Shown piece after piece: positions 55,877-64,000 of a stretch of 64,000 nucleotides of DNA; position 1 is the first letter of the stretch; every line of letters starts with the position of its first letter. The notes under the pieces are model-generated. The model ran no database searches. It was given only the letters and a program-made list of their open reading frames with translations, and was not told the DNA's origin. The translations under genes and the position numbers were made by a program. Origin of the DNA: Enterobacter kobei (GTDB taxonomy: Bacteria; Pseudomonadota; Gammaproteobacteria; Enterobacterales; Enterobacteriaceae); the NCBI RefSeq assembly GCF_001729765.1, contig NZ_CP017181.1:4774001-4838000 (forward strand), written 5' to 3'.

Positions 55877-55904
55877 ATTATAGGGAGTTATTTCACAGTG
55901 ACAA
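55877..55904 (-). promoter_or_regulatory. rrn promoter P1 with UP element
   Basis: -35 TTGTCA (55899-55904), a 16-base spacer and -10 TATAAT (55877-55882), followed by GCGCC as in E. coli P1. Upstream (55905-55945) is an A/T-run typical of an UP element, and beyond it the shared upstream DNA with yieP. The rest of the 55602-56053 gap is rRNA leader; I do not see a distinct yieP promoter. Confidence 0.92.
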
Positions 55905-56053
55905 GAGGAAATTTAAAAAAAGTTTCCGTCCGTGTTTTTTTTCACCAATAGCGGTGAAATCAAGCTACAAATTGTTCTATTTGATGTATCTACAACCACA
56001 ATCACATTCGAGGTGGCATAATTATCAGCATGAAACATTAAGGAATAAACGCG

Positions 56054-56761
56054 ATGCCATTAAGCGCACAACAGCTGGCCGCCCAAAAAAACCTCTCCTA
56101 TGTGCTGGCAGAAAAGCTGGCGCAGCGGATTTTAGCGGGAAAATATGCCCCGGGCAGCATCCTGCCGGGTGAAATGGAGTTGGGCGAGCAGTTTGGGGTG
56201 AGCCGTACCGCCGTTCGTGAAGCGGTGAAAACCCTGACGGCAAAAGGGATGGTTCTCCCGCGCCCGCGCATTGGTACGCGCGTGATGCCGCAGAGTAACT
56301 GGAATTTTCTCGATCAGGAGCTGCTCTCCTGGTGGATGACCGAAGATAACTTTCATCAGGTGGTCGATCACTTCCTCGTGATGCGTAGCAGCCTTGAACC
56401 CCAGGCCTGCCTGCTTGCCGCCACGCTCGGAACAGCAGAGCAGAAAGCGCAACTTAACGCGTTGATGGAAGAAATGGTATTCCTGAAAAAACACTTCAAC
56501 CGGGAACGCTGGGTTGAGGTCGATATGGCCTGGCATGAACATATCTATATGATGAGCGCCAATCCCTTCCTGACCTCCTTTGCCTCGTTATTCCATTCGG
56601 TGTACCACACCTACTTTTCCTCTATTACACAAGACGAAGTGGTAAAGCTGGATTTGCATCAGGCGATAGTGGATGCCATTCAGGAGAGCGACGGGCAGCG
56701 AGCCCTGAGTGCGTGCCAGGCATTGCTGGCCGCGCCAACCCACCAGCAGGTAGATAAATGA
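56054..56761 (+). CDS. yieP: YieP, GntR/FadR-type transcription regulator
   Basis: 235 residues (E. coli 230). N-terminal winged helix ([20 protein letters not shown] and [20 protein letters not shown]), C-terminal FCD ligand-binding domain with conserved His residues ([16 protein letters not shown]). Its target is not established from sequence. It overlaps hsrA by 4 bases, so it probably regulates or is co-expressed with that transporter. Confidence 0.92.
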   Translation: MPLSAQQLAAQKNLSYVLAEKLAQRILAGKYAPGSILPGEMELGEQFGVSRTAVREAVKTLTAKGMVLPRPRIGTRVMPQSNWNFLDQELLSWWMTEDNFHQVVDHFLVMRSSLEPQACLLAATLGTAEQKAQLNALMEEMVFLKKHFNRERWVEVDMAWHEHIYMMSANPFLTSFASLFHSVYHTYFSSITQDEVVKLDLHQAIVDAIQESDGQRALSACQALLAAPTHQQVDK

Positions 56762-58191
56762 CAAAGAAAAAAGCGCGCAGCATGGCCGGATTGCCGTGGA
56801 TTGCAGCCATGGCGTTCTTTATGCAGGCACTGGATGCCACCATCCTCCACACAGCGCTTCCCGCCATTGCACAAAGCCTCAACCGCTCCCCGCTGGCAAT
56901 GCAATCCGCCATCATCAGCTATACCCTGACGGTGGCGATGCTGATCCCGGTAAGCGGCTGGCTGGCTGACCGCTTCGGTACCCGCAGAGTTTTCATGCTG
57001 GCCGTAACGCTCTTTACCCTGGGTTCGCTGGCCTGCGCGCTCTCCACATCCTTAACAGAGCTGGTTATCTTCCGCGTGTTACAGGGCATTGGCGGCGCGA
57101 TGATGATGCCCGTGGCGCGCCTGGCATTGCTGCGTGCCTACCCACGCAGCGAGCTGCTTCCCGTGCTCAACTTCGTCACCATGCCGGGCCTCGTCGGCCC
57201 GATACTGGGCCCGGTACTCGGCGGCGTGTTTGTGACCTGGGCAAGCTGGCACTGGATCTTCCTGATTAATATCCCGATTGGTGTGGCAGGGCTGTTCTAC
57301 GCTCGCAAATATATGCCCAACTTCACCACGCCAAGACGCAGCTTCGATATGGGCGGATTTTTCCTGTTTGGTCTGAGCCTGGTGCTGTTCTCCAGCGGGA
57401 TGGAGCTGTTTGGTGAGAAAATCGTTGAAACGTGGCTGGCACTGGCCGTCATCCTCAGCGGTATTCTGCTTTTCCTTCTTTATATACGTCATGCGCGTCG
57501 CCACCCGACACCGCTTATCTCTTTATCGCTGTTTAACACCCGGACCTTCTCCGTCGGGATTGCAGGAAACATAGCTTCACGCCTGGGGACAGGATGCGTA
57601 CCGTTCCTGATGCCATTGATGTTGCAGGTAGGTTTTGGCTATCCGGCCCTGATTGCCGGCTGCATGATGGCGCCCACGGCAATGGGTTCAATTCTGGCAA
57701 AATCAACCGTTACGCAGGTACTGCGCTGGTTTGGCTATCGTAAGACGCTGGTTGGCGTGACGATCTTTATCGGCCTGATGATTGCGCAATTCTCTCTGCA
57801 ATCCGCCTCTCTTCCCGTCTGGATGCTGATCCTGCCGTTGTTTGTGCTGGGCATGGCAATGTCGACGCAATTTACGTCGATGAACACCATTACCCTTGCC
57901 GATCTGACTGACGACAATGCCAGTAGCGGCAACAGCGTGCTGGCGGTAACGCAGCAGCTGTCGATCAGTTTAGGGGTGGCGGTAAGTGCAGCAGTGCTGC
58001 GCTTTTATGAGGGTTTTGACAGCGCGAATACCGTTGAGCAGTTCCACTATACCTTTATTACGATGGGCGCACTCACGGTGGTATCGGCGCTGGTCTTTAT
58101 GCTGTTAAAACCGAAAGACGGCCGAAACCTGATCAAAGAGCGCCACAAAGCAAAGGCTAAACCGAACCCCGTTCCATCAGAACAGGAGTAA
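56758..58191 (+). CDS. hsrA: HsrA (YieO), MFS multidrug-type exporter
   Basis: 477 residues (E. coli 475). DHA2 (14-helix) major facilitator family: motif [13 protein letters not shown] after helix 2, motif C region [15 protein letters not shown] in helix 5. The 3' end overlaps the convergent rbsR coding region by 35 bases, the extra tail being basic ([15 protein letters not shown]). Confidence 0.92.
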   Translation: MTKKKARSMAGLPWIAAMAFFMQALDATILHTALPAIAQSLNRSPLAMQSAIISYTLTVAMLIPVSGWLADRFGTRRVFMLAVTLFTLGSLACALSTSLTELVIFRVLQGIGGAMMMPVARLALLRAYPRSELLPVLNFVTMPGLVGPILGPVLGGVFVTWASWHWIFLINIPIGVAGLFYARKYMPNFTTPRRSFDMGGFFLFGLSLVLFSSGMELFGEKIVETWLALAVILSGILLFLLYIRHARRHPTPLISLSLFNTRTFSVGIAGNIASRLGTGCVPFLMPLMLQVGFGYPALIAGCMMAPTAMGSILAKSTVTQVLRWFGYRKTLVGVTIFIGLMIAQFSLQSASLPVWMLILPLFVLGMAMSTQFTSMNTITLADLTDDNASSGNSVLAVTQQLSISLGVAVSAAVLRFYEGFDSANTVEQFHYTFITMGALTVVSALVFMLLKPKDGRNLIKERHKAKAKPNPVPSEQE

Positions 58192-59149
58192 GCTGCAGAC
58201 GTTGCTGTTGCAGCGTGGGCTGCGCCATTCGGTGGATCAACACATCAATGGCCAGCTCACCCAATTCATCTTTCGGCTGATGAATGGTGGTCAGCGGCGG
58301 CGTCATGTAGCGCGCCAGTTCGATATCATCGTAGCCAATGATCGCCATATCGTCCGGAACGCGTAACCCCGCCTGATACAACGCCTGATAAGCACCAAAT
58401 GCCATCGCATCGTTACCGATAAATACCGCCTGCGGACGCGGCTCTTGCATCAGCAATGTCTGCATCGCCTCAAAGCCGCCGTTAAATTCGAAATCACCGG
58501 TGATCCGGTAGCCGTCAGGGATGGCAAGACCCGCGCGTTCCATCGCCGAGAGATAACCTTCCAGACGCAAGCGCGCCGGGGTTTTATCCAGCGGGCCGGT
58601 AATGCAGGCGATGCGGGTATGACCTTTATCGATCAGATGCTGAGTTGCCATGTCGCCGCCCAGCAGGGAATTATCCTGAATCAGATCGCTGGTCCCATCG
58701 AACGGCGCCCAGTCCATCATCACCGTAGGAATTGAAGGGTAGCGCTGGATAATCTCTTTCGACGGTTGATGGGTTTCGGTACAGAGCAGCAATAACCCGT
58801 CGACGCGTTTTTGCATCAGCGTTTCCAGGTTACGGTTCATGCGCTGTTCGTCACCCTCGGTATTGCACAGCACCAGACTGTAGCCACGCTCGAAGCAGCT
58901 GCGCTCTACGCCGCGAACAAGTTCAGAATAAAAAGGGTTGGTACTGGCGGTGATCAGCATACCGATGGTGCGCGTCTGGTTAAGCTTAAGGCTGCGCGCC
59001 AGCGCCGACGGCGCATAGTTGAGATCTTTTACTGCGGCTTCGACTTTCTCCCGAATCGCCTCGCTAACGAAACGATCGTTATTAATAACGTGAGAGACAG
59101 TCGAAGTAGAAACGCCCGCCATGCGGGCGACATCTTTCATCGTAGCCAA
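58157..59149 (-). CDS. rbsR: Ribose operon repressor
   Basis: 330 residues, the E. coli length. LacI family: the N-terminal helix-turn-helix is [20 protein letters not shown] with hinge [10 protein letters not shown], then a periplasmic-binding-protein-like ribose domain. It represses rbsDACBKR and is relieved by ribose. Last gene of the operon, 3 bases after rbsK; its 3' end overlaps hsrA. Confidence 0.97.
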   Translation of the reverse strand: MATMKDVARMAGVSTSTVSHVINNDRFVSEAIREKVEAAVKDLNYAPSALARSLKLNQTRTIGMLITASTNPFYSELVRGVERSCFERGYSLVLCNTEGDEQRMNRNLETLMQKRVDGLLLLCTETHQPSKEIIQRYPSIPTVMMDWAPFDGTSDLIQDNSLLGGDMATQHLIDKGHTRIACITGPLDKTPARLRLEGYLSAMERAGLAIPDGYRITGDFEFNGGFEAMQTLLMQEPRPQAVFIGNDAMAFGAYQALYQAGLRVPDDMAIIGYDDIELARYMTPPLTTIHQPKDELGELAIDVLIHRMAQPTLQQQRLQLTPVLMERGSV

Positions 59150-59152
59150 GCG

Positions 59153-60082
59153 TTACCCCTGCTGACTTAAGAATTCATCGATCTCTTTGCGCCACGGTAC
59201 GGAAGGCTGTGCCCCTTTACGCGTCACCGCAATTGCGGCGGCGGCATGCGCAAAGCGGATCGCATCATCCATCACTTTGCCTTCCAGCAGCGCCGTCACC
59301 AGCGCACCGTTGAAGGTATCGCCTGCGGCAATCGTATCAATGGCTTTAACCCTGAAGCCCGGCACGCGACGCCCTTCGCCGTTTACGCTTGCCCACACCC
59401 CACGGCTGCCAAGAGTAATGATAACGGTCCCGATGCCCTTTTCATGCAACACTTTCGCCGCACGCGCGGCATTATCATCATTTTCAACACGAATGCCCGT
59501 CAGCTTTTCCGCTTCGGTTTCGTTTGGCGTAATGATGTCCACCAGCGCCAACAACTCGTCTGATAATACACGGGCTGGAGCAGGGTTAAGTACGACAGTG
59601 GTATGGTTTTCATGCGCAATTTTGGCGGCGGCCAGCACGCTTTCAACCGGTGACTCCAGCTGCATCAGCAGGGCTTCGGCTCCACCGATGAGTGCTCGTT
59701 GCGCTTCTACGCGCGCCGTCGTCAGCGCAGCGTTAGCACCCGCATGAATACCGATGACATTCTCACCTTCAGCGTTGACGAAAATCAGCGCCACGCCGGT
59801 AGACTCCCCCGCAACAACGCTGACCGGCGCGATATCAATATTATCGCTGGCCAGCTGTTTACGTACGCGCTCACCGGTATCGTCATCACCCGTGCAGGCG
59901 ATAAACGCAATATTCGCCCCACTGCGTCCGGCGGCGACGGCCTGGTTTGCGCCCTTACCGCCAAATGCTACCTGGTACTGATTACCCGTGACGGTTTCGC
60001 CCGGTGCAGGGAATAATTCAAGGTTAAGAATGTGATCGGCATTGATACTGCCAAGGACGACGAGGTTACCTGCGGTTTTCAT
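59153..60082 (-). CDS. rbsK: Ribokinase
   Basis: 309 residues from the ATG at 60082, the E. coli length; an ATG at 60097 is in frame but sits against a hairpin. PfkB family: the substrate motif is GGKGANQAVAAGRSGA, the signature with catalytic Asp is DTIAAGDTFNGALVTALL near residue 250. It phosphorylates ribose to ribose-5-phosphate. It is intact, in contrast to the PfkB kinase yihV in this window. Confidence 0.96.
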   Translation of the reverse strand: MKTAGNLVVLGSINADHILNLELFPAPGETVTGNQYQVAFGGKGANQAVAAGRSGANIAFIACTGDDDTGERVRKQLASDNIDIAPVSVVAGESTGVALIFVNAEGENVIGIHAGANAALTTARVEAQRALIGGAEALLMQLESPVESVLAAAKIAHENHTTVVLNPAPARVLSDELLALVDIITPNETEAEKLTGIRVENDDNAARAAKVLHEKGIGTVIITLGSRGVWASVNGEGRRVPGFRVKAIDTIAAGDTFNGALVTALLEGKVMDDAIRFAHAAAAIAVTRKGAQPSVPWRKEIDEFLSQQG

Positions 60083-60104
60083 GGTTGGATTGTCCATCTG
60101 AGAG

Positions 60105-60128
60105 CGCCACCGGTGTTAACCGGTGGCG
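60105..60128 (-). repeat. Hairpin between rbsB and rbsK
   Basis: Perfect 10-bp stem CGCCACCGGT / ACCGGTGGCG with a 4-base loop, without T-run. A strong intercistronic stem here can protect rbsB mRNA and lower rbsK, giving the excess of binding protein. Confidence 0.75.
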
Positions 60129-60188
60129 TATGCCACACTTTTCTTTATTGGTGTCCCTCAGGCAGCCAGCGACTGCCTGATTCGCCTT

Positions 60189-61079
60189 TTACTGCTTGAT
60201 GACCAGCTTCAGGTCAACAGGGTATTTGGCCTGAACTTTTTCGCCCTTCAGCACTTTGTCGGCAGTTTGTACGCCAGTCGCGCCAATCTGCTCAGGCAGC
60301 TGAGCGATGGTCGCAGCCAGTTTGCCATCATTTACCGCTTTTTCACCATCCGGCGTACCGTCAAATCCGACAACCATCACATCAGATTTACCTGCAGTCT
60401 GCAGGGCACGCAGCGCACCCAGCGCCATCTCATCGTTCTGTGCAAACACAGCCTGCACGTCAGGATGTGCGGTCAGCAGGTTCTGCATAACGTTCAGACC
60501 TTTAGTACGGTCGAAGTCTGCTGGCTGGCTCGCCAGGACGTTGAATTTGTGTGCAGCAACAGCTTGCTGGAAGCCTTCGCCACGCTCACGCGCTGCGGAC
60601 GTCCCGGCAATCCCCTGCAGTTCGATGACTTTGGCGCCTTCACCGGCTTTCTTCGCAATGTAATCACCGGCGATTTTACCGCCCAGCACGTTATCAGACG
60701 CGATGTGGCTGACTACATCGCCTTTGTTCGCCTGACGGTCCAGCGTGATCACCGGAATTTTCGCCTGGTTTGCCATTTTAACGGCGTTACCTACGGCGTC
60801 AGAATCGGTTGGGTTGATCAGCAGGATTTTGGTGCCACGAACGGTTAAGTCCTGAACGTTCGCCAGCTCTTTCGCCGGGTTGTTCTGAGAATCCAGCACG
60901 ACCAGGTTGTAACCCAGCTTGTCAGCTTCTTTCTGCGCACCATCCTTCAGGGAGACGAAGAACGGGTTGTTAAGGGTAGAGACAACCAGCGCGATGGTGT
61001 CTTTCGCCATGGCGTTAGCACTTACGGTTGCGCTCAGCGCGACAGCGGAAACCAGAGTAGCCAGTTTTTTCATGTTCAT
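60189..61079 (-). CDS. rbsB: Ribose-binding periplasmic protein
   Basis: 296 residues, the E. coli length. Signal peptide ([20 protein letters not shown] then ANAMA), mature start [16 protein letters not shown]. Type I periplasmic binding fold with ribose contacts such as [14 protein letters not shown] and [11 protein letters not shown]. It delivers ribose to RbsAC and to the chemoreceptor Trg. Confidence 0.97.
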   Translation of the reverse strand: MNMKKLATLVSAVALSATVSANAMAKDTIALVVSTLNNPFFVSLKDGAQKEADKLGYNLVVLDSQNNPAKELANVQDLTVRGTKILLINPTDSDAVGNAVKMANQAKIPVITLDRQANKGDVVSHIASDNVLGGKIAGDYIAKKAGEGAKVIELQGIAGTSAARERGEGFQQAVAAHKFNVLASQPADFDRTKGLNVMQNLLTAHPDVQAVFAQNDEMALGALRALQTAGKSDVMVVGFDGTPDGEKAVNDGKLAATIAQLPEQIGATGVQTADKVLKGEKVQAKYPVDLKLVIKQ

Positions 61080-61106
61080 ATCTAAGATGTCCTGTAGTGT
61101 CGTCAG

Positions 61107-62072
61107 TTACTGTTTTTTGTTGTCTACCAGTACCGCCAGCAAAATCACCACTGCCTTAACGATCATCTGGTAATAGGAGGAAACACCTAACAAATTCAAA
61201 CCATTATTCAGGAAACCGAGGATCAGTGCGCCGATCAATGTCCCAACAATGCGACCTTTACCGCCCGCCAGACTCGTACCGCCCAGAACCACCGCCGCGA
61301 TGGCATCCAGTTCATAGCCCGTACCCGCCGTTGGCTGCGCAGAAGAAAGACGCGCCACTTCGATGATGCCCGCCAGAGAGGCCAGCAGGCCGCACAGGGA
61401 GTAAACGATAATTTTGACTTTATTGACGCTAATACCGGACAGACGCGTTGCCGCTTCGTTACCGCCCAGCGCATAAATGTAACGACCCAGACGAGTGTGA
61501 TGCAGCATGTACCACGCCGCCAGGAAGACGATAGCCATGATCCAGACCGGCGTCGGGACGCCCAGCGGACGGCCAATACCGAACCAGCCAAACAGATCGG
61601 CATTATCCGTAAACCCGGTATTGACCGGGCTACCGTTGGTGTAGACCATGGTCACACCGCGCAGCAGCAGCATCATTACCAGCGTGGCGATAAACGCCTG
61701 AACACGCCCTTTTGCCACGATTACGCCGGTTACAGCGCCAATCGCCGCGCCTGCTGCCAGTGCAGCGGCAACCGCCACCAGCGCGTTGACTTCAATCCCG
61801 ACAAGCGAAGCGGCGATCGCACCGGTGAGCGCCAGCAGGGAACCGACGGACAGATCGATACCCGAGGTCAAAATCACCAGCGTCATCCCGACCGCCATAA
61901 TGGCGTTCACAGACGTCTGCTGCAGAATGTTGAAGAGGTTATTAACGGTGAAGAAATTCGGGCTCATGGTCGATACAATCGCGATCAGCACCAGCAGGGC
62001 AATCAGCGATTTTTGTTCCATCAGCCATGCCTTTGTGAAATAGCGGCGACCAGAAACAGCCTGGGTAGTCAT
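61107..62072 (-). CDS. rbsC: Ribose ABC transporter permease
   Basis: 321 residues, the E. coli length. Polytopic inner-membrane protein with about ten helices; the EAA-like coupling loop and GGTSLAGGKGRIVGTLIGA motif (about 260) are typical. It starts 4 bases after the rbsA stop. Confidence 0.97.
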   Translation of the reverse strand: MTTQAVSGRRYFTKAWLMEQKSLIALLVLIAIVSTMSPNFFTVNNLFNILQQTSVNAIMAVGMTLVILTSGIDLSVGSLLALTGAIAASLVGIEVNALVAVAAALAAGAAIGAVTGVIVAKGRVQAFIATLVMMLLLRGVTMVYTNGSPVNTGFTDNADLFGWFGIGRPLGVPTPVWIMAIVFLAAWYMLHHTRLGRYIYALGGNEAATRLSGISVNKVKIIVYSLCGLLASLAGIIEVARLSSAQPTAGTGYELDAIAAVVLGGTSLAGGKGRIVGTLIGALILGFLNNGLNLLGVSSYYQMIVKAVVILLAVLVDNKKQ

Positions 62073-62076
62073 CTTC

Positions 62077-63582
62077 TTACTCCTGATTCACGCGATTAAG
62101 CTTGCCCACAGCGGCAGCCATCAGAACTTCCTGGGTGGCCTGCTCGCGAGTGAATTCACCGCCGAGATGCCCTTCATGCATGACGATAATGCGATCGCTC
62201 ATGCCTAATACTTCTGGCATCTCGGAAGAGACCAGAATGATGCTCAGCCCGTCGGCCTTGAACTGGTTAATCAGCTGATAGATCTCTTTCTTTGCGCCCA
62301 CGTCTACGCCGCGGGTTGGCTCGTCGAGGATCAAGACTTTCGGGCGCGTCATCAGCCCGCGGGCAATCGCCACTTTCTGCTGATTACCACCGGACAACAG
62401 GCCAATCGCCTGCTCCATTGACGGCGTTTTGACGTTAAAAAGACGGATAAAATCACTGACCGCCTGCTGCTCGTCTTTATGCTTAAGGCTGCCGCCGCTG
62501 CGGCTGAAATAGCGCAGCGCGGTAAGCGACATGTTCTCTTTTACCGACATGCCCAGCACTAAACCGTCGCGCTTGCGGTCTTCAGAGATATAGACGATAC
62601 CGTTCGCCAGTCCATCCTGCGGAGAGCGCGTCACCACTTCATGACCGTCGAGGGTGACATAACCGCTGGTGCGCGGCAGTGCGCCGTAGAGCACTTTCAT
62701 CAGTTCGGTACGTCCCGCGCCCATCAGACCCGCGACACCGAGGATCTCACCCTGGCGCAGGGTAAAGGTCACATCGTGAACGCCCGGACCGCAGAGGTTA
62801 TCCACCTTCAGGCGGATCTCACCCGGTGCTTTATCCAGACGCGGATACTGATCTTCCAGCTTACGTCCCACCATCATTTCGATGAGCGTATCTTCGGTCA
62901 GCGTCGCCACTTCGCGCTCGGCAATAAACTGCCCGTCGCGGAAGACGGTGACGTCATCGCAAATCTCGAAGATCTCTTTCATGCGGTGAGAAATATAGAC
63001 AATCCCACGTCCCTGCGATTTCAGCTCGCGGATCACGCGGAACAGGGATTCGGTTTCGGTATCAGTCAGAGCGTCGGTCGGCTCATCCATGATGATGACT
63101 TTGGATTCAAAGCTCAGCACCTTCGCGATTTCCACCATCTGCTGATCGCCGATGGAGAGCTCGCCTACCAGACGGTCGCTCTTAAAGCGCAGGTTCAGCT
63201 TCGCGAGCAGCTTGTCCGCTTCGGCGTACATGGTTTTCCAGTCGATTTTGCCAAACCGGTTCACAAACTCACGGCCGAGGAAGATGTTCTCCGCAATGGT
63301 GAGCTGCGGGATCAGGTTTAGCTCCTGGTGGATGATACCGATACCCGCTTCCTGAGAAGATTTCGGGCCGTTAAAGGTGGTCTCTTTACCCAGCCAGAGC
63401 AGCGAACCGGCATCACGCTGGTAGATCCCGGTCAGCACTTTCATCATGGTGGATTTGCCCGCACCGTTTTCGCCCACCAGCGCCATCACGCGACCGGAGT
63501 AGACATTCAGCGCCGCACCGGAGAGGGCTTTTACGCCCGGGAACGATTTATCGATCCCCTTGAGTTGCAGTAATGCGTCCAT
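62077..63582 (-). CDS. rbsA: Ribose ABC transporter ATPase
   Basis: 501 residues from the ATG at 63582, the E. coli length. Two fused ATPase cassettes: the first with Walker [15 protein letters not shown] and signature [13 protein letters not shown]; the second with degenerate Walker [15 protein letters not shown] and signature [13 protein letters not shown], Walker [15 protein letters not shown]. It lies 7 bases after rbsD. Confidence 0.97.
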   Translation of the reverse strand: MDALLQLKGIDKSFPGVKALSGAALNVYSGRVMALVGENGAGKSTMMKVLTGIYQRDAGSLLWLGKETTFNGPKSSQEAGIGIIHQELNLIPQLTIAENIFLGREFVNRFGKIDWKTMYAEADKLLAKLNLRFKSDRLVGELSIGDQQMVEIAKVLSFESKVIIMDEPTDALTDTETESLFRVIRELKSQGRGIVYISHRMKEIFEICDDVTVFRDGQFIAEREVATLTEDTLIEMMVGRKLEDQYPRLDKAPGEIRLKVDNLCGPGVHDVTFTLRQGEILGVAGLMGAGRTELMKVLYGALPRTSGYVTLDGHEVVTRSPQDGLANGIVYISEDRKRDGLVLGMSVKENMSLTALRYFSRSGGSLKHKDEQQAVSDFIRLFNVKTPSMEQAIGLLSGGNQQKVAIARGLMTRPKVLILDEPTRGVDVGAKKEIYQLINQFKADGLSIILVSSEMPEVLGMSDRIIVMHEGHLGGEFTREQATQEVLMAAAVGKLNRVNQE

Positions 63583-63589
63583 GATGGCC

Positions 63590-64000
63590 TCAGAAGGTGA
63601 CGCCAGCACAGAGAATGATATTCGCATACGGGGAACACTCCCCGCTGCGAATCACCGCCTGACTGTCTGCGGTTTGTTGTTTGAACTGCTCGTGCGTTGT
63701 GTAACGAATTTCTATGGTGTTTCCCTGGTGTTGCTGCAGTTGCTCAATAAACTTAAGCAACGTTTCGTGGAGTTGCGGATTATGTTGTTTGATTTCCGCC
63801 GCGAGAATGGCCGCCTCAACCTGCATCTCCGACGTCACCACATCCAGTACCTGCATAAACGAAGGAACTCCCTGCGTTAACGCCATATCAATACGGGTTG
63901 TGCTGCGCGGAACCGGTAAGCCTGCATCGCAAACCACCAGCGTATCGGTATGACCAAGACGGGAAATGACCGATGAGATTTCTGAGTTGAGAACTGTGCC
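63590..64000 (-). CDS. rbsD: D-ribose pyranase (5' end outside the window)
   Basis: 136 of about 139 residues; the first three codons lie beyond the right edge (the visible frame opens [20 protein letters not shown]). It interconverts pyranose and furanose forms of ribose. Catalytic His in [16 protein letters not shown] and the C-terminal [17 protein letters not shown] are conserved. First gene of rbsDACBKR; the promoter is outside. Confidence 0.96.
   Translation of the reverse strand, partial: GTVLNSEISSVISRLGHTDTLVVCDAGLPVPRSTTRIDMALTQGVPSFMQVLDVVTSEMQVEAAILAAEIKQHNPQLHETLLKFIEQLQQHQGNTIEIRYTTHEQFKQQTADSQAVIRSGECSPYANIILCAGVTF

Overview
The window is a stretch of enterobacterial chromosome, most likely Enterobacter (E. 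cloacae complex or a close relative). Gene order and protein sequences follow the Escherichia coli fdoG-yih-polA-mob and rrn-rbs regions almost gene for gene. The 16S rRNA V3 segment, as far as I can recognise it by eye, is of the Enterobacter type. Product names rest on recalled E. coli homologues, not on database searches.

Layout. 1-6.1 kb: the 5' end of fdhD, then the selenocysteine-containing aerobic formate dehydrogenase operon fdoGHI-fdhE. 6.1-19.4 kb: an accessory island absent from the E. coli K-12 order. It is a two-partner-secretion / contact-dependent inhibition locus (cdiB, a HlyC-type acyltransferase cdiC, and a 8.4-kb cdiA with one frameshift), followed by a membrane immunity candidate and an AT-rich tail. 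The tail holds a second immunity-like gene, an intact SymE-family gene, a truncated SymE copy and gene remnants. 19.4-22.3 kb: fabY-dtd-yihY-yihX. 22.4-33.0 kb: the sulfoquinovose (sulfo-EMP) cluster csqR(yihW)-yihV facing yihU-T-S-Q-P-O-ompL. Here the kinase gene yihV carries an in-frame amber codon and yihR is missing. 33-39.3 kb: typA (bipA) and glnA-glnL-glnG with their CRP, NtrC and sigma-54 sites. 39.4-50.5 kb: yshB, hemN, yihI, csrC sRNA, engB, Spot 42 sRNA, polA, yihG, dsbA, srkA, yihD, mobAB. 50.6-55.9 kb: one complete rRNA operon (16S, tRNA-Glu, 23S, 5S) read leftward. 56-64 kb: yieP-hsrA and the ribose operon rbsDACBKR, with rbsD cut by the window edge.

How the parts fit. Fdo oxidises formate at the membrane, and FdhD and FdhE are its maturation factors. 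The yih cluster would release sulfoquinovose from its glycosides (YihQ), isomerise it (YihS), phosphorylate it (YihV, broken here), cleave it (YihT) and reduce the sulfolactaldehyde (YihU), with YihO/YihP/OmpL for transport. glnALG is nitrogen control. The CDI island should deliver a C-terminal, glycine-rich and probably membrane-acting toxin into neighbouring cells, with a small membrane protein giving immunity. The rRNA operon has rrnC-type DNA on its promoter side (yieP, tRNA-Glu spacer) and rrnA-type DNA on its distal side (mobB, no distal tRNAs), so it looks like a junction of two ancestral rrn loci.

The most interesting material is the CDI island with its repeated immunity-terminator-symE modules, followed by the amber codon in yihV and the hybrid rrn junction.
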